Source: G963422705 sp963422705 (GTDB lineage Bacteria; Poribacteria; WGA-4E; WGA-3G). From it: DNA of 64,000 nucleotides. Of this stretch, positions 9,451 to 18,919 are shown piece by piece. The DNA lies in the NCBI GenBank assembly GCA_963422705.1, contig OY730443.1, positions 496,001 to 560,000 on the forward strand. The letters are read 5' to 3'. The notes beneath the pieces are model-generated. The model was given only the letters and a program-made list of their open reading frames with translations. It was not told the origin of the DNA and did no database searches. A program made the translations under genes and the position numbers. Every line of letters starts with the position of its first letter. Positions within the stretch are counted from its first letter, which is position 1.

Positions 9451-9496
9451 GTTAGGGACACAATCAAGCCCGCTGCGAGGCGTGTCTGTCCCTAAC
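9451..9496 (+). repeat. Left-end hairpin of tnpB element copy 1
   Basis: Perfect 10-bp inverted repeat GTTAGGGACA / TGTCCCTAAC separated by 26 bases, just downstream of a TATGATGATACTAT promoter-like stretch and upstream of the tnpB remnant. Equivalent in position to the long stem upstream of the intact tnpB at 30229-30269. Confidence 0.7.
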
Positions 9497-9537
9497 AAGC
9501 ATTGATTGTAGGTTAAAGACGCGATACACGATATCCC

Positions 9538-10520
9538 ATGAAAACGTATCAATATAAAATTGGCAATCAATCGAATACGATACGTCTTGGCAACCTGCTT
9601 GACGATATGTGGCAAGTGCATGCCTATTTTCATCAGTGGCAACACCGTCTTATACAAAGACGGCTTGCCGTATGCCAACTATGTTGCAATGTGTCAACAT
9701 GCCTGCATATTGAAGCGAACCACACATCCCCATTGGAAGGTGTTGCCAAGCCAAGCCATCCAAGCAGAGTTGGAACGAATTGATAATGCGTATCAAAGGT
9801 TCTTTAATAAACGGGGAGGTAACCCCCATATCAAACCGGAGCATAAGTTTAAGTCTATCACGCTGAAACAAACTGGATTTAAACTCAATTACACTCACAT
9901 TTCGTCAGTGGGATAAAGGGAAGTGGCAGTTTGATAAAGTGCCAACTACGTTTCATAAGCACCGCCCGTGGCATGGGACTCTCCGTCGTATCACAATCAA
10001 ACGTGATACTTGTGGCGACTATTGGCTTTACATCATAACGGATTACACAGATTTTAAGACGCTGCCGACAACAGGTGAAAGCGTTGGGGCAGACTTCGGA
10101 CTCTCATCTGCTTACTTGACTTTTAGCACGGGTGAGAAAATACACCACCCGCAACCTTTGAAACAGTCCTTGAACAAACTTCGGCATCTCAACAAAGCAT
10201 TGAATCGTAAGCAAAAAGGTTCTCACCGTGAGACATTGAACCTTGAGGGTATGAAACGCCTGTGGGGGCGTAAAGTATCGGAACTCGCCTTCTACCAGTT
10301 CGTTGAGATATTGAAGTATAAATGTAGTAAACATAAACGTATGAGGAAACAAATCGGACAATGGACTGCCACGACGAAACCGTGTAGCGATTGCGGTTTT
10401 CATAACGAAAACCTAACATTGAAGGATAGGCTTATTACATGCCCCGACTGTGGTTCACACCACGATAGGGATATAAACGCTGCGCGAAACATATTGCGGG
10501 CAGGGATAGCCGTTACCTAA
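9538..10520 (+). pseudogene. tnpB: tnpB pseudogene with two frameshifts and an internal deletion
   Basis: TnpB is the RNA-guided RuvC-type nuclease of IS200/IS605 elements. The reading continues in three frames: frame of 9538 to about 9640 (MKTYQYKIGN, WQVHAYFHQWQH), then the +1 frame to about 9890 (HWKVLPSQAIQAELERIDNA), then the third frame to 10520. RuvC-I Asp is in VGADFGLSS, RuvC-II Glu in ETLNLEGM, the zinc finger is CSDCGFHN...CPDCGSH, and RuvC-III Asp is in DRDINAARNIL. Compared with the copy at 19223, about 39 codons are missing in frame near 10219, just before ETLNL. It cannot give a full protein without frameshifting. Confidence 0.88.
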
Positions 10521-10662
10521 CGATATGCCTTGTATCCACTAATGAGCAGGATACAGGGAAAATACCCGCCGGTGGAGCGACAGTAAGACGGTTTACTCTA
10601 TGAGAAAATCGCAGTTGCTATGAAACCGAAGCCCCACGCTTTAGCGTGTGGGTGCTATCACA
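10521..10662 (+). ncRNA. Candidate omega RNA / right-end region of tnpB copy 1
   Basis: The sequence downstream of the tnpB stop matches the same region of copy 2 (19814-19952) closely, although both tnpB genes are broken. Shared blocks include GGTGGAGCGACAGT, AGACGGTT, ACTCTATGAGAAAA and GCTATGAAACCGAAGCC, ending in the hairpin CCCACGC (10633-10639), TTTA loop, GCGTGTGGG (10644-10652). This is where IS605-family omega (reRNA) guides are known to be encoded. The long-range stem that is perfect in copy 2 is degraded here. Guide function is inference. Confidence 0.6.
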
Positions 10663-10703
10663 AGGTATACAGGTTGTGATGCTGTCTAAACGGAGACAAC
10701 CTC

Positions 10704-11897
10704 ATGAAAACTCTAACCCGCCTCGGCGTTCTTTTTCTGATTTTCGCCGGTTGCACCAACATTGAATACCAGAAGCTCCAGCGCGAGCGGGATAGCCTCA
10801 TTGCGAATTACGAGAATCTCCGCAGGGAATACGATGGGGGAACCGTTGCAGCCGAATTAACCGATAAATTGCTCGGAAAATGGAAATTTCTCGGGCTTGA
10901 GCTTGCGGAGAACAATGTTGGTGAGACGGTAGCAGAAGCAAGAGCCGCGCTATACGCGTATGAATTGGAAGCCCTCACCCTTGAATTTTTTGAAGAACGC
11001 AACGCTTACTATTACCGCGGTAAAAGAGACACCACAACGCTTTTCGGAAGATTTAACCTCATGACTGCCCGATACGGTGACAACCCGTTTCCATTCATTC
11101 GGTTCATCAGACGTTCCGGGCGCTCCTTAGAGCAGCTGCTCTTTGCCGCCGTTGCAGACGGGAGCCCATTCCAGCAAAAAAACGCGATGACTTTTTCTGT
11201 TAGCAAAGCACCCGATATCGGCATTTCTGTTACGGATGACAGATTATATTTTACATTCTATGGAAGAATGACATCAAGCCCTAACGGGTGGGTACAGAGT
11301 GGGGGGCTCCGTTGCTATTTTGAACGAATAGTTTCTGAGGAGGAGCCCCGCGTCGCATACCAAGAAAGGCGGCACAGACGCGCGAAAGCACGAGAAATTT
11401 ATGAAGATGCACGGAGGGCAGCCTATCACCGCCCGAAAGAACAGGCATTAACCGATAAATTGCTCGGAAAATGGAAATTTATTGATATAGAAGTCGACGA
11501 AGGCGATGTGAGTGAAGAGATGCCCGTATTGCAGTATCAGCTTCATGCCACAGCACGGAAAAACCTTACGCTTGAATTTTTTCTTGAGCGAAATGTTTTC
11601 AGGCGTTACCAAGGGGAAAATGGAGACAAGAAGATATCAGGCGAGTTTCAAATCAGTTTTATCAATTTTGGAGGCGATATTTCATTGCCGTATTTACGCC
11701 TGTTTCGGGATACCGGGGAGCCATTATCCCTGTTCATCTCCGGTATATCTAAGAGGGGTTTTTCCGGGGACTTGGGGATAGTACTCGCTGTTACCGAAGA
11801 ACTGTTGTATCTGAATCTGTCCGGCGCAACCGAACTGACTCCAAACGGATGGGCACGGAGTGGGGGCATTCGCTGTTCTTTCAAACGGATTAAATAG
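10704..11897 (+). CDS. Lipoprotein with two copies of an unnamed domain
   Basis: 397 residues. Signal peptide with lipobox LIFAGC (Cys about 16), so probably membrane anchored. Residues about 52-210 and 250-397 are repeats of one domain. Each opens with LTDKLLGKWKF, continues with LTLEFFxERN, and ends with a TPNGW-x-xSGGxRC-x-FxRI motif (first copy SSPNGWVQSGGLRCYF, second LTPNGWARSGGIRCSF). The second copy is better conserved with the single copy in the next gene. A linker rich in Arg/Glu joins the two. The opening 'GKWKF' and mixed beta pattern recall lipocalin-like beta-barrel domains, but this is a guess. RBS GGAG is 8-12 bases upstream. Confidence 0.7.
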   Translation: MKTLTRLGVLFLIFAGCTNIEYQKLQRERDSLIANYENLRREYDGGTVAAELTDKLLGKWKFLGLELAENNVGETVAEARAALYAYELEALTLEFFEERNAYYYRGKRDTTTLFGRFNLMTARYGDNPFPFIRFIRRSGRSLEQLLFAAVADGSPFQQKNAMTFSVSKAPDIGISVTDDRLYFTFYGRMTSSPNGWVQSGGLRCYFERIVSEEEPRVAYQERRHRRAKAREIYEDARRAAYHRPKEQALTDKLLGKWKFIDIEVDEGDVSEEMPVLQYQLHATARKNLTLEFFLERNVFRRYQGENGDKKISGEFQISFINFGGDISLPYLRLFRDTGEPLSLFISGISKRGFSGDLGIVLAVTEELLYLNLSGATELTPNGWARSGGIRCSFKRIK

Positions 11898-12103
11898 GAG
11901 ATACAAAAAAGCCTTTTTTCCTAAAACCAGGTAACGGGTGCCCCGCGGTGTCACGCATTCTCTTGATTTTTCGATGTTAACACAGGTTAACTTGCACCGA
12001 AAATGAAATCACCCTGAACTGGGCCCTAAAGAATTGACAAAATTCTGATAATATTAACGGAATCAAGTGTAAAACAGAGAATAACTAAGGTTCATCGGTA
12101 CGA

Positions 12104-12139
12104 ACTCAGTTTGAGTAACTGACTCAATTTGAGTAACTG
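12104..12139. repeat. 18-bp tandem repeat upstream of lipoprotein gene
   Basis: ACTCAGTTTGAGTAACTG (12104-12121) is followed immediately by ACTCAATTTGAGTAACTG (12122-12139), with one mismatch. It lies 50 bases upstream of the lipoprotein start and could be a duplicated regulator site or replication slippage. Confidence 0.75.
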
Positions 12140-12188
12140 GAAGTTGTCGGATAAAAAAGGTAAGGCTTTTTAATTTTCAGGGGGAAGT

Positions 12189-13124
12189 ATGGGGAGGTTA
12201 ATAATACTTGGCATAGCAGTGCTGGTATTTGCAGGTTGCAGTACCACGTCATCCCGGCAGCTACGGGAAGAGCGTGCGCGGATTATGAAGGCACGCGACG
12301 AAACACGGCGTCGACACAATCCGGAAAAAATCAAAAATGAGCTTAAAGCGTTGCTGTTGGGAAAATGGCAATTTGTAGATTTAGCGGTTGAAAAGGGTAA
12401 CGTCAATGCCAAGTTTTTGAAATTCATCCAGCAAAAGATGATAAAGAAGCGCGCCCCACGCGCCGCGTCTGATACGAACAACGCGACACCATCCGCAAAT
12501 GTTGAAACCGACACGCTTGCACAGACGGTTCATGAGACTAACAAAGAGAGCGAAGAAGGCTATGTCTCACCCGAAACCGGCACGAGTGAACAGCTTGCAA
12601 CCGAGGACATCGTCAGGTTACCCCCCGTCTTAGTAACAGAAGGTGAAGCCGGCCAACAGATAGCGGAGGCCAAGGTAAAGTTGGTTGCTTCTACCCGTAA
12701 AAATCTGAACGTGGAATTTTATGAGCAAAACTCTTCCTACTATTACCGTGGGATGAACGGTGACACCAGGGTTACCGGGCAGTGTTATGTTGACACGAAG
12801 CGCGTCGGCGATGAGCCGTATCCGTTTATCCGTTTTAATCAGCGCACCGGTGTAAAAATGGTTGACTTTATCTTCGGTTCAGATATGGAAAGGTTCGCAG
12901 TGGCTAAGCAAAAACAGAAGGCATTCGCCCGCACCCGCAATTTGGGTGTAAAAGGTAGGCAAAGGGCCATGGCAAAGTCTGCATCTTACTCAATTGCTTC
13001 AAACTGCGGCATCGCGGTGAAAGGAGATTGGCTCTATTTAATTATCTACGGTGATATGGAGTTAACTCCCATGGGCTGGATGCGAACCGGCGGTATCCGA
13101 TGCACTTTCAAAAGGATTGAATAG
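12189..13124 (+). CDS. Lipoprotein with one copy of the same unnamed domain
   Basis: 311 residues. Signal peptide with lipobox LVFAGC (Cys about 17). A charged Arg-rich segment follows (RQLREERARIMKARDETRRR), as in the 10704 protein. The shared domain starts with LLLGKWQFVDLAVEKGNV (about 57), is interrupted by an acidic, low-complexity insert of about 90 residues, and resumes with TRKNLNVEFYEQNSSYYYRG, PYPFIRFNQRTG and LTPMGWMRTGGIRCTFKRI at the C-terminus. Strong RBS GGGGGAAG. It lies 290 bases after its paralog and 60 bases before hrpB. Function unknown; periplasmic or outer-membrane leaflet location is inferred from the lipobox. Confidence 0.7.
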   Translation: MGRLIILGIAVLVFAGCSTTSSRQLREERARIMKARDETRRRHNPEKIKNELKALLLGKWQFVDLAVEKGNVNAKFLKFIQQKMIKKRAPRAASDTNNATPSANVETDTLAQTVHETNKESEEGYVSPETGTSEQLATEDIVRLPPVLVTEGEAGQQIAEAKVKLVASTRKNLNVEFYEQNSSYYYRGMNGDTRVTGQCYVDTKRVGDEPYPFIRFNQRTGVKMVDFIFGSDMERFAVAKQKQKAFARTRNLGVKGRQRAMAKSASYSIASNCGIAVKGDWLYLIIYGDMELTPMGWMRTGGIRCTFKRIE

Positions 13125-13184
13125 CGCACAGATTGTTATGTTGCTAAGTTTGCTCTCACCATCTTAATTCTTATCAGGCTGACG

Positions 13185-15548
13185 ATGAATGAAACCGCCC
13201 TTCCAATTACACCATTAAAAGCGACATTTCAGGAAGTTCTTACTGCCGGCCCAGTCGTTGCTGTTGCACCTACAGGGAGTGGGAAGTCGACTCAGATTCC
13301 ATCGTGGTGTGCTGAATTCACCGATGCGCCTGTCCTCGTTGTTGAACCGCGGCGCGTTGCCTGTCGTTCTCTTGCAAGGTGGGTAGCACGACAGAAAAAA
13401 GAGCGGCTCGGCGGTTCTATTGGATATACCGTTCGATTTGAGGATGTGAGTTCCGAAACAACCCGCATTCGCTTTGTCACACCGGGAGTTGCCTTACAAT
13501 ACGCCGCCGGAGAAGAATTGGGCGCATACGGCACAATTATTTTGGACGAATTCCATGAACGCAATATGGAAACAGAACTCTTTCTCGCTATCTGTCGAAA
13601 GAAGCACCCTGATGCAAAATTGGTTATCATGTCAGCGACTTTATCCGCACGTCGACTCGCTAAATTTATTAAAGGACAGGTGTTACGCGCTGAGGGGCGT
13701 GTCTATCCGGTTACCGTAGAATATCTTGGTGGAGTGGTGGTACCGACAGCTCAGAATTTGGTGAAACGCGTCCAAAAAGGGGTGAACCGCGCGCTTAAAG
13801 AGAGTACTGGAAACGTCTTAGTTTTCCTGCCCGGTAAAGGCGAAATTACTGCATGCCACGATGCTCTACAGCGATTACGATACGTTGAGGTTTTTCAGTT
13901 GCATGGCGATTTGCCCCCCGGTGAGCAAGACAGGGTATTTGAAGCCCCCGAACAGCAGCGCCGGGTTATCTTAGCGACTAACGTTGCAGAAACCTCCATT
14001 ACGCTTCCTGGTATCACCGCAGTTGTGGATACCGGTTTAGTGCGTCAACGCATCCATCAAAGTCGACGCACCGTTTTAGCACTGAGGCCCATTTCGCAGG
14101 CATCCGCGGAACAACGTCGAGGCCGGGCGGGACGCCTCTGTCCCGGAAAATGCTATCGTCTCTGGGAGGCCCATGGGCAACTGGAGTCAGAAACGCATCC
14201 CGAAATGCTACGCGAGGATTTAACACAGTTCGTACTCGCTGTTGCTGCATCCGGTTATCGCCCACAAGAACTCTCCTTTCTAGATGCCCCACCGGATTTT
14301 GCCGTGGAACGGGCACAAACCGAATTGAAAAGCTGGGGCGTGCTATCCGATGAAGGGTACCTCACGGAGCACGGCGCGAAACTCTCAAATTTGCCGGTGA
14401 ACGCGTTGTACGCGCGCTTGTTGGTTAAAGCACCTCTACAACTTCGCGAAGATTTGATAGATTTAATTGCGACACTGGAACGTCCTGCACCGTTATGGCG
14501 CCGGCTTGAACATCTACCGTATGAACAACGGGAGACAGTTCAGGATGCCCGCCGTAAAGAGCTCTTCAAAGATGCTTGTGACGCGACAGGAGCGATCCGC
14601 ACGCTGCGTGCGGGCGATGTGAAACGCCACCATCTCCACAAAAATGCCATCGCTGAATGCCGCCGGATTGCCAGGCAATTACGCGCTTTTTTTCAATTAC
14701 CGCCCTCCTTAAGCAGCGCTCAGCCGGAACGGGGTACGCTGATTGACTATCTCCTATGCGAGTTGCCATCGTGTGCATATGTCAGAAGAAAGAAGGGAAA
14801 TGGGTGGGGAAATGGACAAGAGGAGGTACTGCTTGACTCTGATGTATTTGTCAAAAAAGAACATCACGCCGCCTTAATCTTGGAAACCCTGGGGATTGCT
14901 AAAGGAACACGCGTCCAATTGATGGGACGAACCGCGATGCCCTGCACCTTTGCTAATCTCATTCGTTCCGGCATTGGAACAACCCAGGTAACCGCCCCTA
15001 AAATAGACGGGACAGATATTGTGGGAGACGTCGTTACAAGATACGCTGGAAGGGAAATCGGGCGGGTGCAACAATCCCTGCGCGGAACGTTACTTAGGGA
15101 TGCCGCCGCCTCCCTTATCCTTTCTCGAAAAATTTTTGCCAGCGTGGCTGAACCGCTCAGCCGGGCAATTGACGCGCAGAAACTCCATCTCGCCCTTTCG
15201 GGTGACACGCTAACAGAATTGTTAACGCCGCACGCGTGGTTAGTTTCGCAGCTCGCCGTGTTAGGGGTGGAAGTCGCCGAAGATTTGCAACTTCTCTCTA
15301 CTGACGATTTGATGTTTAATCACATTGAGCTTGACACTATCGACAGGATTGAAGCACAGTATCCGAAGGAGTTTGCAGTGAATGGCGCAAAATTTCATGT
15401 TGAATATTATCCTAACGAAAACCGCGTCCTGTTGATATGGAAACGTGGAATTCGTCACCCTATAATAAGTAAAATTTTGCTACCCCAGTGGCATTATTGG
15501 AAGGTGCAGGTAGAACTTCGTGGACAGATACGCACCATCCGGCATTAG
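13185..15548 (+). CDS. hrpB: ATP-dependent RNA helicase HrpB-type
   Basis: 787 residues, near the usual 800-830 of HrpB. Motif I is VAPTGSGKST (Lys about 34), motif II is the DEFH box of IILDEFHERN (about 121), motif III is MSATLS, motif V/VI is LATNVAETSITL and QASAEQRRGRAGR. The helicase-associated HA2 region follows (ELKSWGVLSDEGYLTEHG). The C-terminal region holds the HrpB-specific FVKKEHHAALILETLG-like domain and the terminal NPNE-type strand. Cytoplasmic RNA remodelling is the family role, and no pathway partner is adjacent. The start has little RBS signal, but no better in-frame start is visible. Confidence 0.9.
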   Translation: MNETALPITPLKATFQEVLTAGPVVAVAPTGSGKSTQIPSWCAEFTDAPVLVVEPRRVACRSLARWVARQKKERLGGSIGYTVRFEDVSSETTRIRFVTPGVALQYAAGEELGAYGTIILDEFHERNMETELFLAICRKKHPDAKLVIMSATLSARRLAKFIKGQVLRAEGRVYPVTVEYLGGVVVPTAQNLVKRVQKGVNRALKESTGNVLVFLPGKGEITACHDALQRLRYVEVFQLHGDLPPGEQDRVFEAPEQQRRVILATNVAETSITLPGITAVVDTGLVRQRIHQSRRTVLALRPISQASAEQRRGRAGRLCPGKCYRLWEAHGQLESETHPEMLREDLTQFVLAVAASGYRPQELSFLDAPPDFAVERAQTELKSWGVLSDEGYLTEHGAKLSNLPVNALYARLLVKAPLQLREDLIDLIATLERPAPLWRRLEHLPYEQRETVQDARRKELFKDACDATGAIRTLRAGDVKRHHLHKNAIAECRRIARQLRAFFQLPPSLSSAQPERGTLIDYLLCELPSCAYVRRKKGNGWGNGQEEVLLDSDVFVKKEHHAALILETLGIAKGTRVQLMGRTAMPCTFANLIRSGIGTTQVTAPKIDGTDIVGDVVTRYAGREIGRVQQSLRGTLLRDAAASLILSRKIFASVAEPLSRAIDAQKLHLALSGDTLTELLTPHAWLVSQLAVLGVEVAEDLQLLSTDDLMFNHIELDTIDRIEAQYPKEFAVNGAKFHVEYYPNENRVLLIWKRGIRHPIISKILLPQWHYWKVQVELRGQIRTIRH

Positions 15549-15600
15549 CCAAATCAATCAGTAACCCTTCTCTTAAATCCGAGACTCCTCTAAAACCACC

Positions 15601-15629
15601 TTGACATTTGCCGCCGCCTATGATACTAT
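15601..15629 (+). promoter_or_regulatory. Sigma70-type promoter for the TPR/propeller gene
   Basis: TTGACA at 15601-15606 and TACTAT at 15624-15629 with a 17-base spacer. It leads to a 5' untranslated region of about 118 bases before the ATG at 15755, which contains a small GCCTG...CAGGC hairpin near 15706-15722. Confidence 0.6.
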
Positions 15630-15754
15630 ATCTTCAGAAACTTCTGATGCAGCAATAATTTGCCAGGCGTTTCCGATATAGCGAAATGATATATTTTAAA
15701 AGCCTGTCCCCGGCAGGCGAGAACTCCTAATCAAGCAAATTTTGAAGGAACATT

Positions 15755-17827
15755 ATGTCGAATTCTCATCCCTTACTTTTGTCTATAGCGTTAGTCTTCT
15801 TCCTGTGTGCAAATGGCGCTTACAGTGAGCAGTATGTAATTGTTGATAGTGAAAAGGGGGATAGACTCACCGGAGTTTGGCGTGGGGCATCTGAAACTCA
15901 TTTTGAGATTGTCTACGAAGGACAGGGCTTACGTCTCCCACTAAGTGGGTATACCCTCCGTTTCACCTCAGAACTTGGGAATGTGCCCGATAGAACCGCC
16001 GGCAAATATTTCCGCAATGGACGTGATTTATTAGAACTAGGGTTCCCTGAGCTAGCGAAACGACGTTTTGCAGCCGCACTCGAAGAATTTCCAAAATACG
16101 CGGATGCACATTACCAACTCGGGCTGCTTCATAAAGCTGATGGCAATACCGGTGAAGCGCTGAAACATTTTCGCTCAGTGGCAATGATTGATGCCGCCAA
16201 TTTTGAAATCGTCCCTTTATTGCATGAGATTGGCGATGCTGCACTCGATGACGATGCTTACTCCGTTGCGGTAAATACATATCAATTAATCTTAACCTAT
16301 TATCCTGAACACGAATCTGTACAACGACTCAGTTACCGGACGGGGTTTTTATTCCTGGAAAAACTACAGGATACTGTCACTGGATTGGCACTACTGGAAT
16401 CGGCAATCAAACGGTTCCCTGATGTGCCCGCACACGAGAAAGCCCTTTTCCTAATTGGAAAACTGCAAGCAGAATCTGCAACGGATACCACGCAGTTAGA
16501 AAATGCACGCTATACCTTGGCTGGGTTTATACAGCGATATCCGAAGAGTGAATGGGCCGATGATGCGCTGTTAGCGCGCGCAATTGTCAATCTAAGATTG
16601 GGTAGAAAAGTAGATGCCGCTGAGGAAGCAGAACTGGTTCTCTCAAGCAGCGAAGATGCCGCATTGAAAGAACGCGCGAGCCAAATTCGGGTAGAGAGTG
16701 TTTGGACAGTTTATACCGAATCAGATGGACTACCACATAATACCGTTCAAGCGATTGGGGCAGCGGGAACATGGCTCTGGATAGGTACACCGAAAGGTAT
16801 CATGACGGTTGAAACCGGTTATGGGAAGTGGACGCCGATGGAGGCTGTGGCACAGCCTATTAACGCCCATTTCGAAACGCTACCGGATGTCCGGGCAATT
16901 GTGGTGAATGCCCAAGAGCTCTGGCTCGGCACTCGACATCAAGGACTGCTTTATTACAACATGGAAACCAATCAAATGCTACGGTACCAGTATCCGGGTG
17001 CATTACCGAGTAACTGGATTCGAGATATCAAACTCGATGATGAAGAGGCCTGGTTTGCTACCGATGCAGGCGTTGTCCGGCGGATTGGTGAAACCGGCAA
17101 TTTCTTGACTTACAACACACAAAACTGTTTTATACCCACAGACGACATCCATACCTTGGCACTGACTCCTACAACAGTCTGGGTAGCTTCATTAGATGGG
17201 GATGTCGCAACGTTTAACCGGGAAGTTCAGGTATGGCACGACTATCACTCCACTGAAATGGAACAAGGAACCGCAGTTGTCAGATTTGCAGTTGCCGCGG
17301 AACAACTCTTCTTTACATGGTTCAATACTGAAGCTAAGATTAACGGTTATTTTCAGGCAGATATTGACGGAGATAATGGACAGTCGACAACCCTTTTGAC
17401 GGGGATAGAGGAAAGAACGGATTTAGATGATATTTATATTCTTGGGGCTGTTGATAATTCTACAAAAGTTCCTGAAGTGAACGAAATCTCTCCTGTCGAG
17501 AACCAAACTTCCGGTGTCCCGGGCAACGCTGAATTAGAAAAACAAGATGAACAAGTAGAAAACCGGCCGGATGCTCCTGGGTTAGAGCGAGAAATAGAAG
17601 TTTCACCGCCCCCTGAATCCCACACACCGTTGGTACTCTGGATAGTGACGAACGACGATGTCTCCACCTATTACACCCGCTCAAATACTTGGGAGGCAAT
17701 TAGGACGCCCCAGACAGTTATGGATGAGTTAGTGGTACAGAACATCGTGCTTACGAAAGATAAGGCGTGGATAGGAACTTCCAACGGATTAGCCGTGATT
17801 CACTCGCACGTTTTACGCAAGCCTTGA
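15755..17827 (+). CDS. Secreted TPR and beta-propeller-like protein
   Basis: 690 residues. N-terminal signal peptide (LLLSIALVFFLCANGAYSEQ). Residues about 90-310 are TPR-like helical repeats (YFRNGRDLLELGFPELAKRRF, YADAHYQLGLLHKADGNTGEA). From about 325 come propeller-like strands of the two-component-regulator propeller type (ESDGLPHNTVQAI, WLWIGTPKGIMTVE, ELWLGTRHQGLLYYN, AWFATDAGVVRRIGE, KAWIGTSNGLAVI). An acidic low-complexity stretch sits at about 575-630. Unlike classic hybrid sensors, there is no histidine kinase or receiver domain, so it is likely a periplasmic scaffold or sensor. It is followed after 24 bases by fdhD, but no functional link is evident. Confidence 0.75.
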   Translation: MSNSHPLLLSIALVFFLCANGAYSEQYVIVDSEKGDRLTGVWRGASETHFEIVYEGQGLRLPLSGYTLRFTSELGNVPDRTAGKYFRNGRDLLELGFPELAKRRFAAALEEFPKYADAHYQLGLLHKADGNTGEALKHFRSVAMIDAANFEIVPLLHEIGDAALDDDAYSVAVNTYQLILTYYPEHESVQRLSYRTGFLFLEKLQDTVTGLALLESAIKRFPDVPAHEKALFLIGKLQAESATDTTQLENARYTLAGFIQRYPKSEWADDALLARAIVNLRLGRKVDAAEEAELVLSSSEDAALKERASQIRVESVWTVYTESDGLPHNTVQAIGAAGTWLWIGTPKGIMTVETGYGKWTPMEAVAQPINAHFETLPDVRAIVVNAQELWLGTRHQGLLYYNMETNQMLRYQYPGALPSNWIRDIKLDDEEAWFATDAGVVRRIGETGNFLTYNTQNCFIPTDDIHTLALTPTTVWVASLDGDVATFNREVQVWHDYHSTEMEQGTAVVRFAVAAEQLFFTWFNTEAKINGYFQADIDGDNGQSTTLLTGIEERTDLDDIYILGAVDNSTKVPEVNEISPVENQTSGVPGNAELEKQDEQVENRPDAPGLEREIEVSPPPESHTPLVLWIVTNDDVSTYYTRSNTWEAIRTPQTVMDELVVQNIVLTKDKAWIGTSNGLAVIHSHVLRKP

Positions 17828-17851
17828 GTGCTCGCAATTCAGATTGTTTAA

Positions 17852-18703
17852 ATGGAATCAAAAATGGAACCCACGTGCACTAAACCGATTACACGCTGGA
17901 ATCAGTCTCAGCGGAATCGGGTTGAAGATGAACTCGTTGTTGAAGAACCACTCGAAATTCGGGTGAGCCAAGAGAGTTTAATTGTGCTGATGCGGACACC
18001 GGGGCACGATTTCGAGTTAGCCGCTGGGTTTCTGTACACAGAAGGACTGGTAACTGCTAGTGATGATATTGAAATCATTGCTTACTGTAAAGACGATAAC
18101 GCTGCTCAGATGCAGAACATTGTTAACGTACAACTTGCTCAAAAACTGGACGTGGACGCGTCAGCAGGGTGGCAGCGGAATTTCCATGCGAATGCGAGCT
18201 GCGGGCTCTGTGGCAAAATGACGATAGAATCCGTCCGACATCAGATTCCACCGCTTGCCCCCTACCGGCGGAAGATGCCGACTACCACACTTTATCAACT
18301 CAGTAAACGGTTGCGCACCGCGCAATTGGTATTTGAAAAGACCGGGGGACTTCACGCCGCTGGCCTGTTTGATAAAAACGGGGCGCTTCTGATTGTCCGA
18401 GAAGATATCGGTAGACATAATGCAGTAGATAAGGTAATCGGGCAGGCGTTGTTAGCAGGGATGCTTCCGTTGAATCGACACATTTTGATGGTGAGCGGGC
18501 GCGCCAGTTTTGAGATTGTGCAGAAGGCGCTCTTCGCACGCATTCCCATCGTTGCTGCTGTTTCCGCCGCATCAACACTCGCTGTCGAACTTGCGCAAGA
18601 GGGGAATCTCACGTTAATCGGTTTTCTCCGCGGACAAAGCATGGCCGTTTATAGTTGTCCAGAACGGATTCGCTCGTCCAGTTTACAGGACTCATGCCTT
18701 TAG
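17852..18703 (+). CDS. fdhD: Formate dehydrogenase accessory sulfurtransferase FdhD
   Basis: 283 residues. FdhD carries sulfur from IscS to the molybdenum/bis-MGD cofactor of formate dehydrogenases. Seen: the CxxC motif NASCGLCGK (Cys 117 and 120), the FELAAGFLYTEGLV segment, GGLHAAGLFDKNG, VREDIGRHNAVDKVIG, and the C-terminal SGRASFEIVQKA, LTLIGFLRGQSMAVYSCPERI. No formate dehydrogenase or moa/mob gene lies in the window. A cysteine desulfurase that could supply the sulfur is encoded at 6057-7205, about 10 kb away. RBS is weak, and a second in-frame ATG at 17867 is possible. Confidence 0.95.
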   Translation: MESKMEPTCTKPITRWNQSQRNRVEDELVVEEPLEIRVSQESLIVLMRTPGHDFELAAGFLYTEGLVTASDDIEIIAYCKDDNAAQMQNIVNVQLAQKLDVDASAGWQRNFHANASCGLCGKMTIESVRHQIPPLAPYRRKMPTTTLYQLSKRLRTAQLVFEKTGGLHAAGLFDKNGALLIVREDIGRHNAVDKVIGQALLAGMLPLNRHILMVSGRASFEIVQKALFARIPIVAAVSAASTLAVELAQEGNLTLIGFLRGQSMAVYSCPERIRSSSLQDSCL

Positions 18704-18919
18704 AAGATAATATTTATCCGCCGCTATCTTTTTTCATTTAAATGTCTCTATAAGGCAAATGCCAATCTTGCGAATTCGGGATAAGAACGTTTAGGTAAAG
18801 TTCACCTTATCTCTTCCTATGACAAAAAATGAATAAACGAATTTACAGTAAAATCTGATGGGGCCGGCAACACCGTTACCAGAATAATCGGTTTTACGAT
18901 AATGAGGAGTGAATTTTTC

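Larger units (their letters stand above)
9369..10662 (+). mobile_element. Degenerate IS200/IS605-type (tnpB-only) element, copy 1
   Basis: Approximate limits. The left side shows a GGGAT...ATCCC structure at 9369-9398 with AAGCCC, then a -10-like TATGAT, then a perfect 10-bp stem GTTAGGGACA (9451-9460) with TGTCCCTAAC (9487-9496). The same order (promoter, hairpin, tnpB) is seen in reverse at 30370-30190. The middle is a broken tnpB. The right side is a 120-base non-coding segment ending in a CCCACGC-TTTA-GCGTGTGGG hairpin and TGCTATCACAA, matched closely by copy 2 at 19952. No tnpA is present, so movement would need a transposase in trans. Confidence 0.75.
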
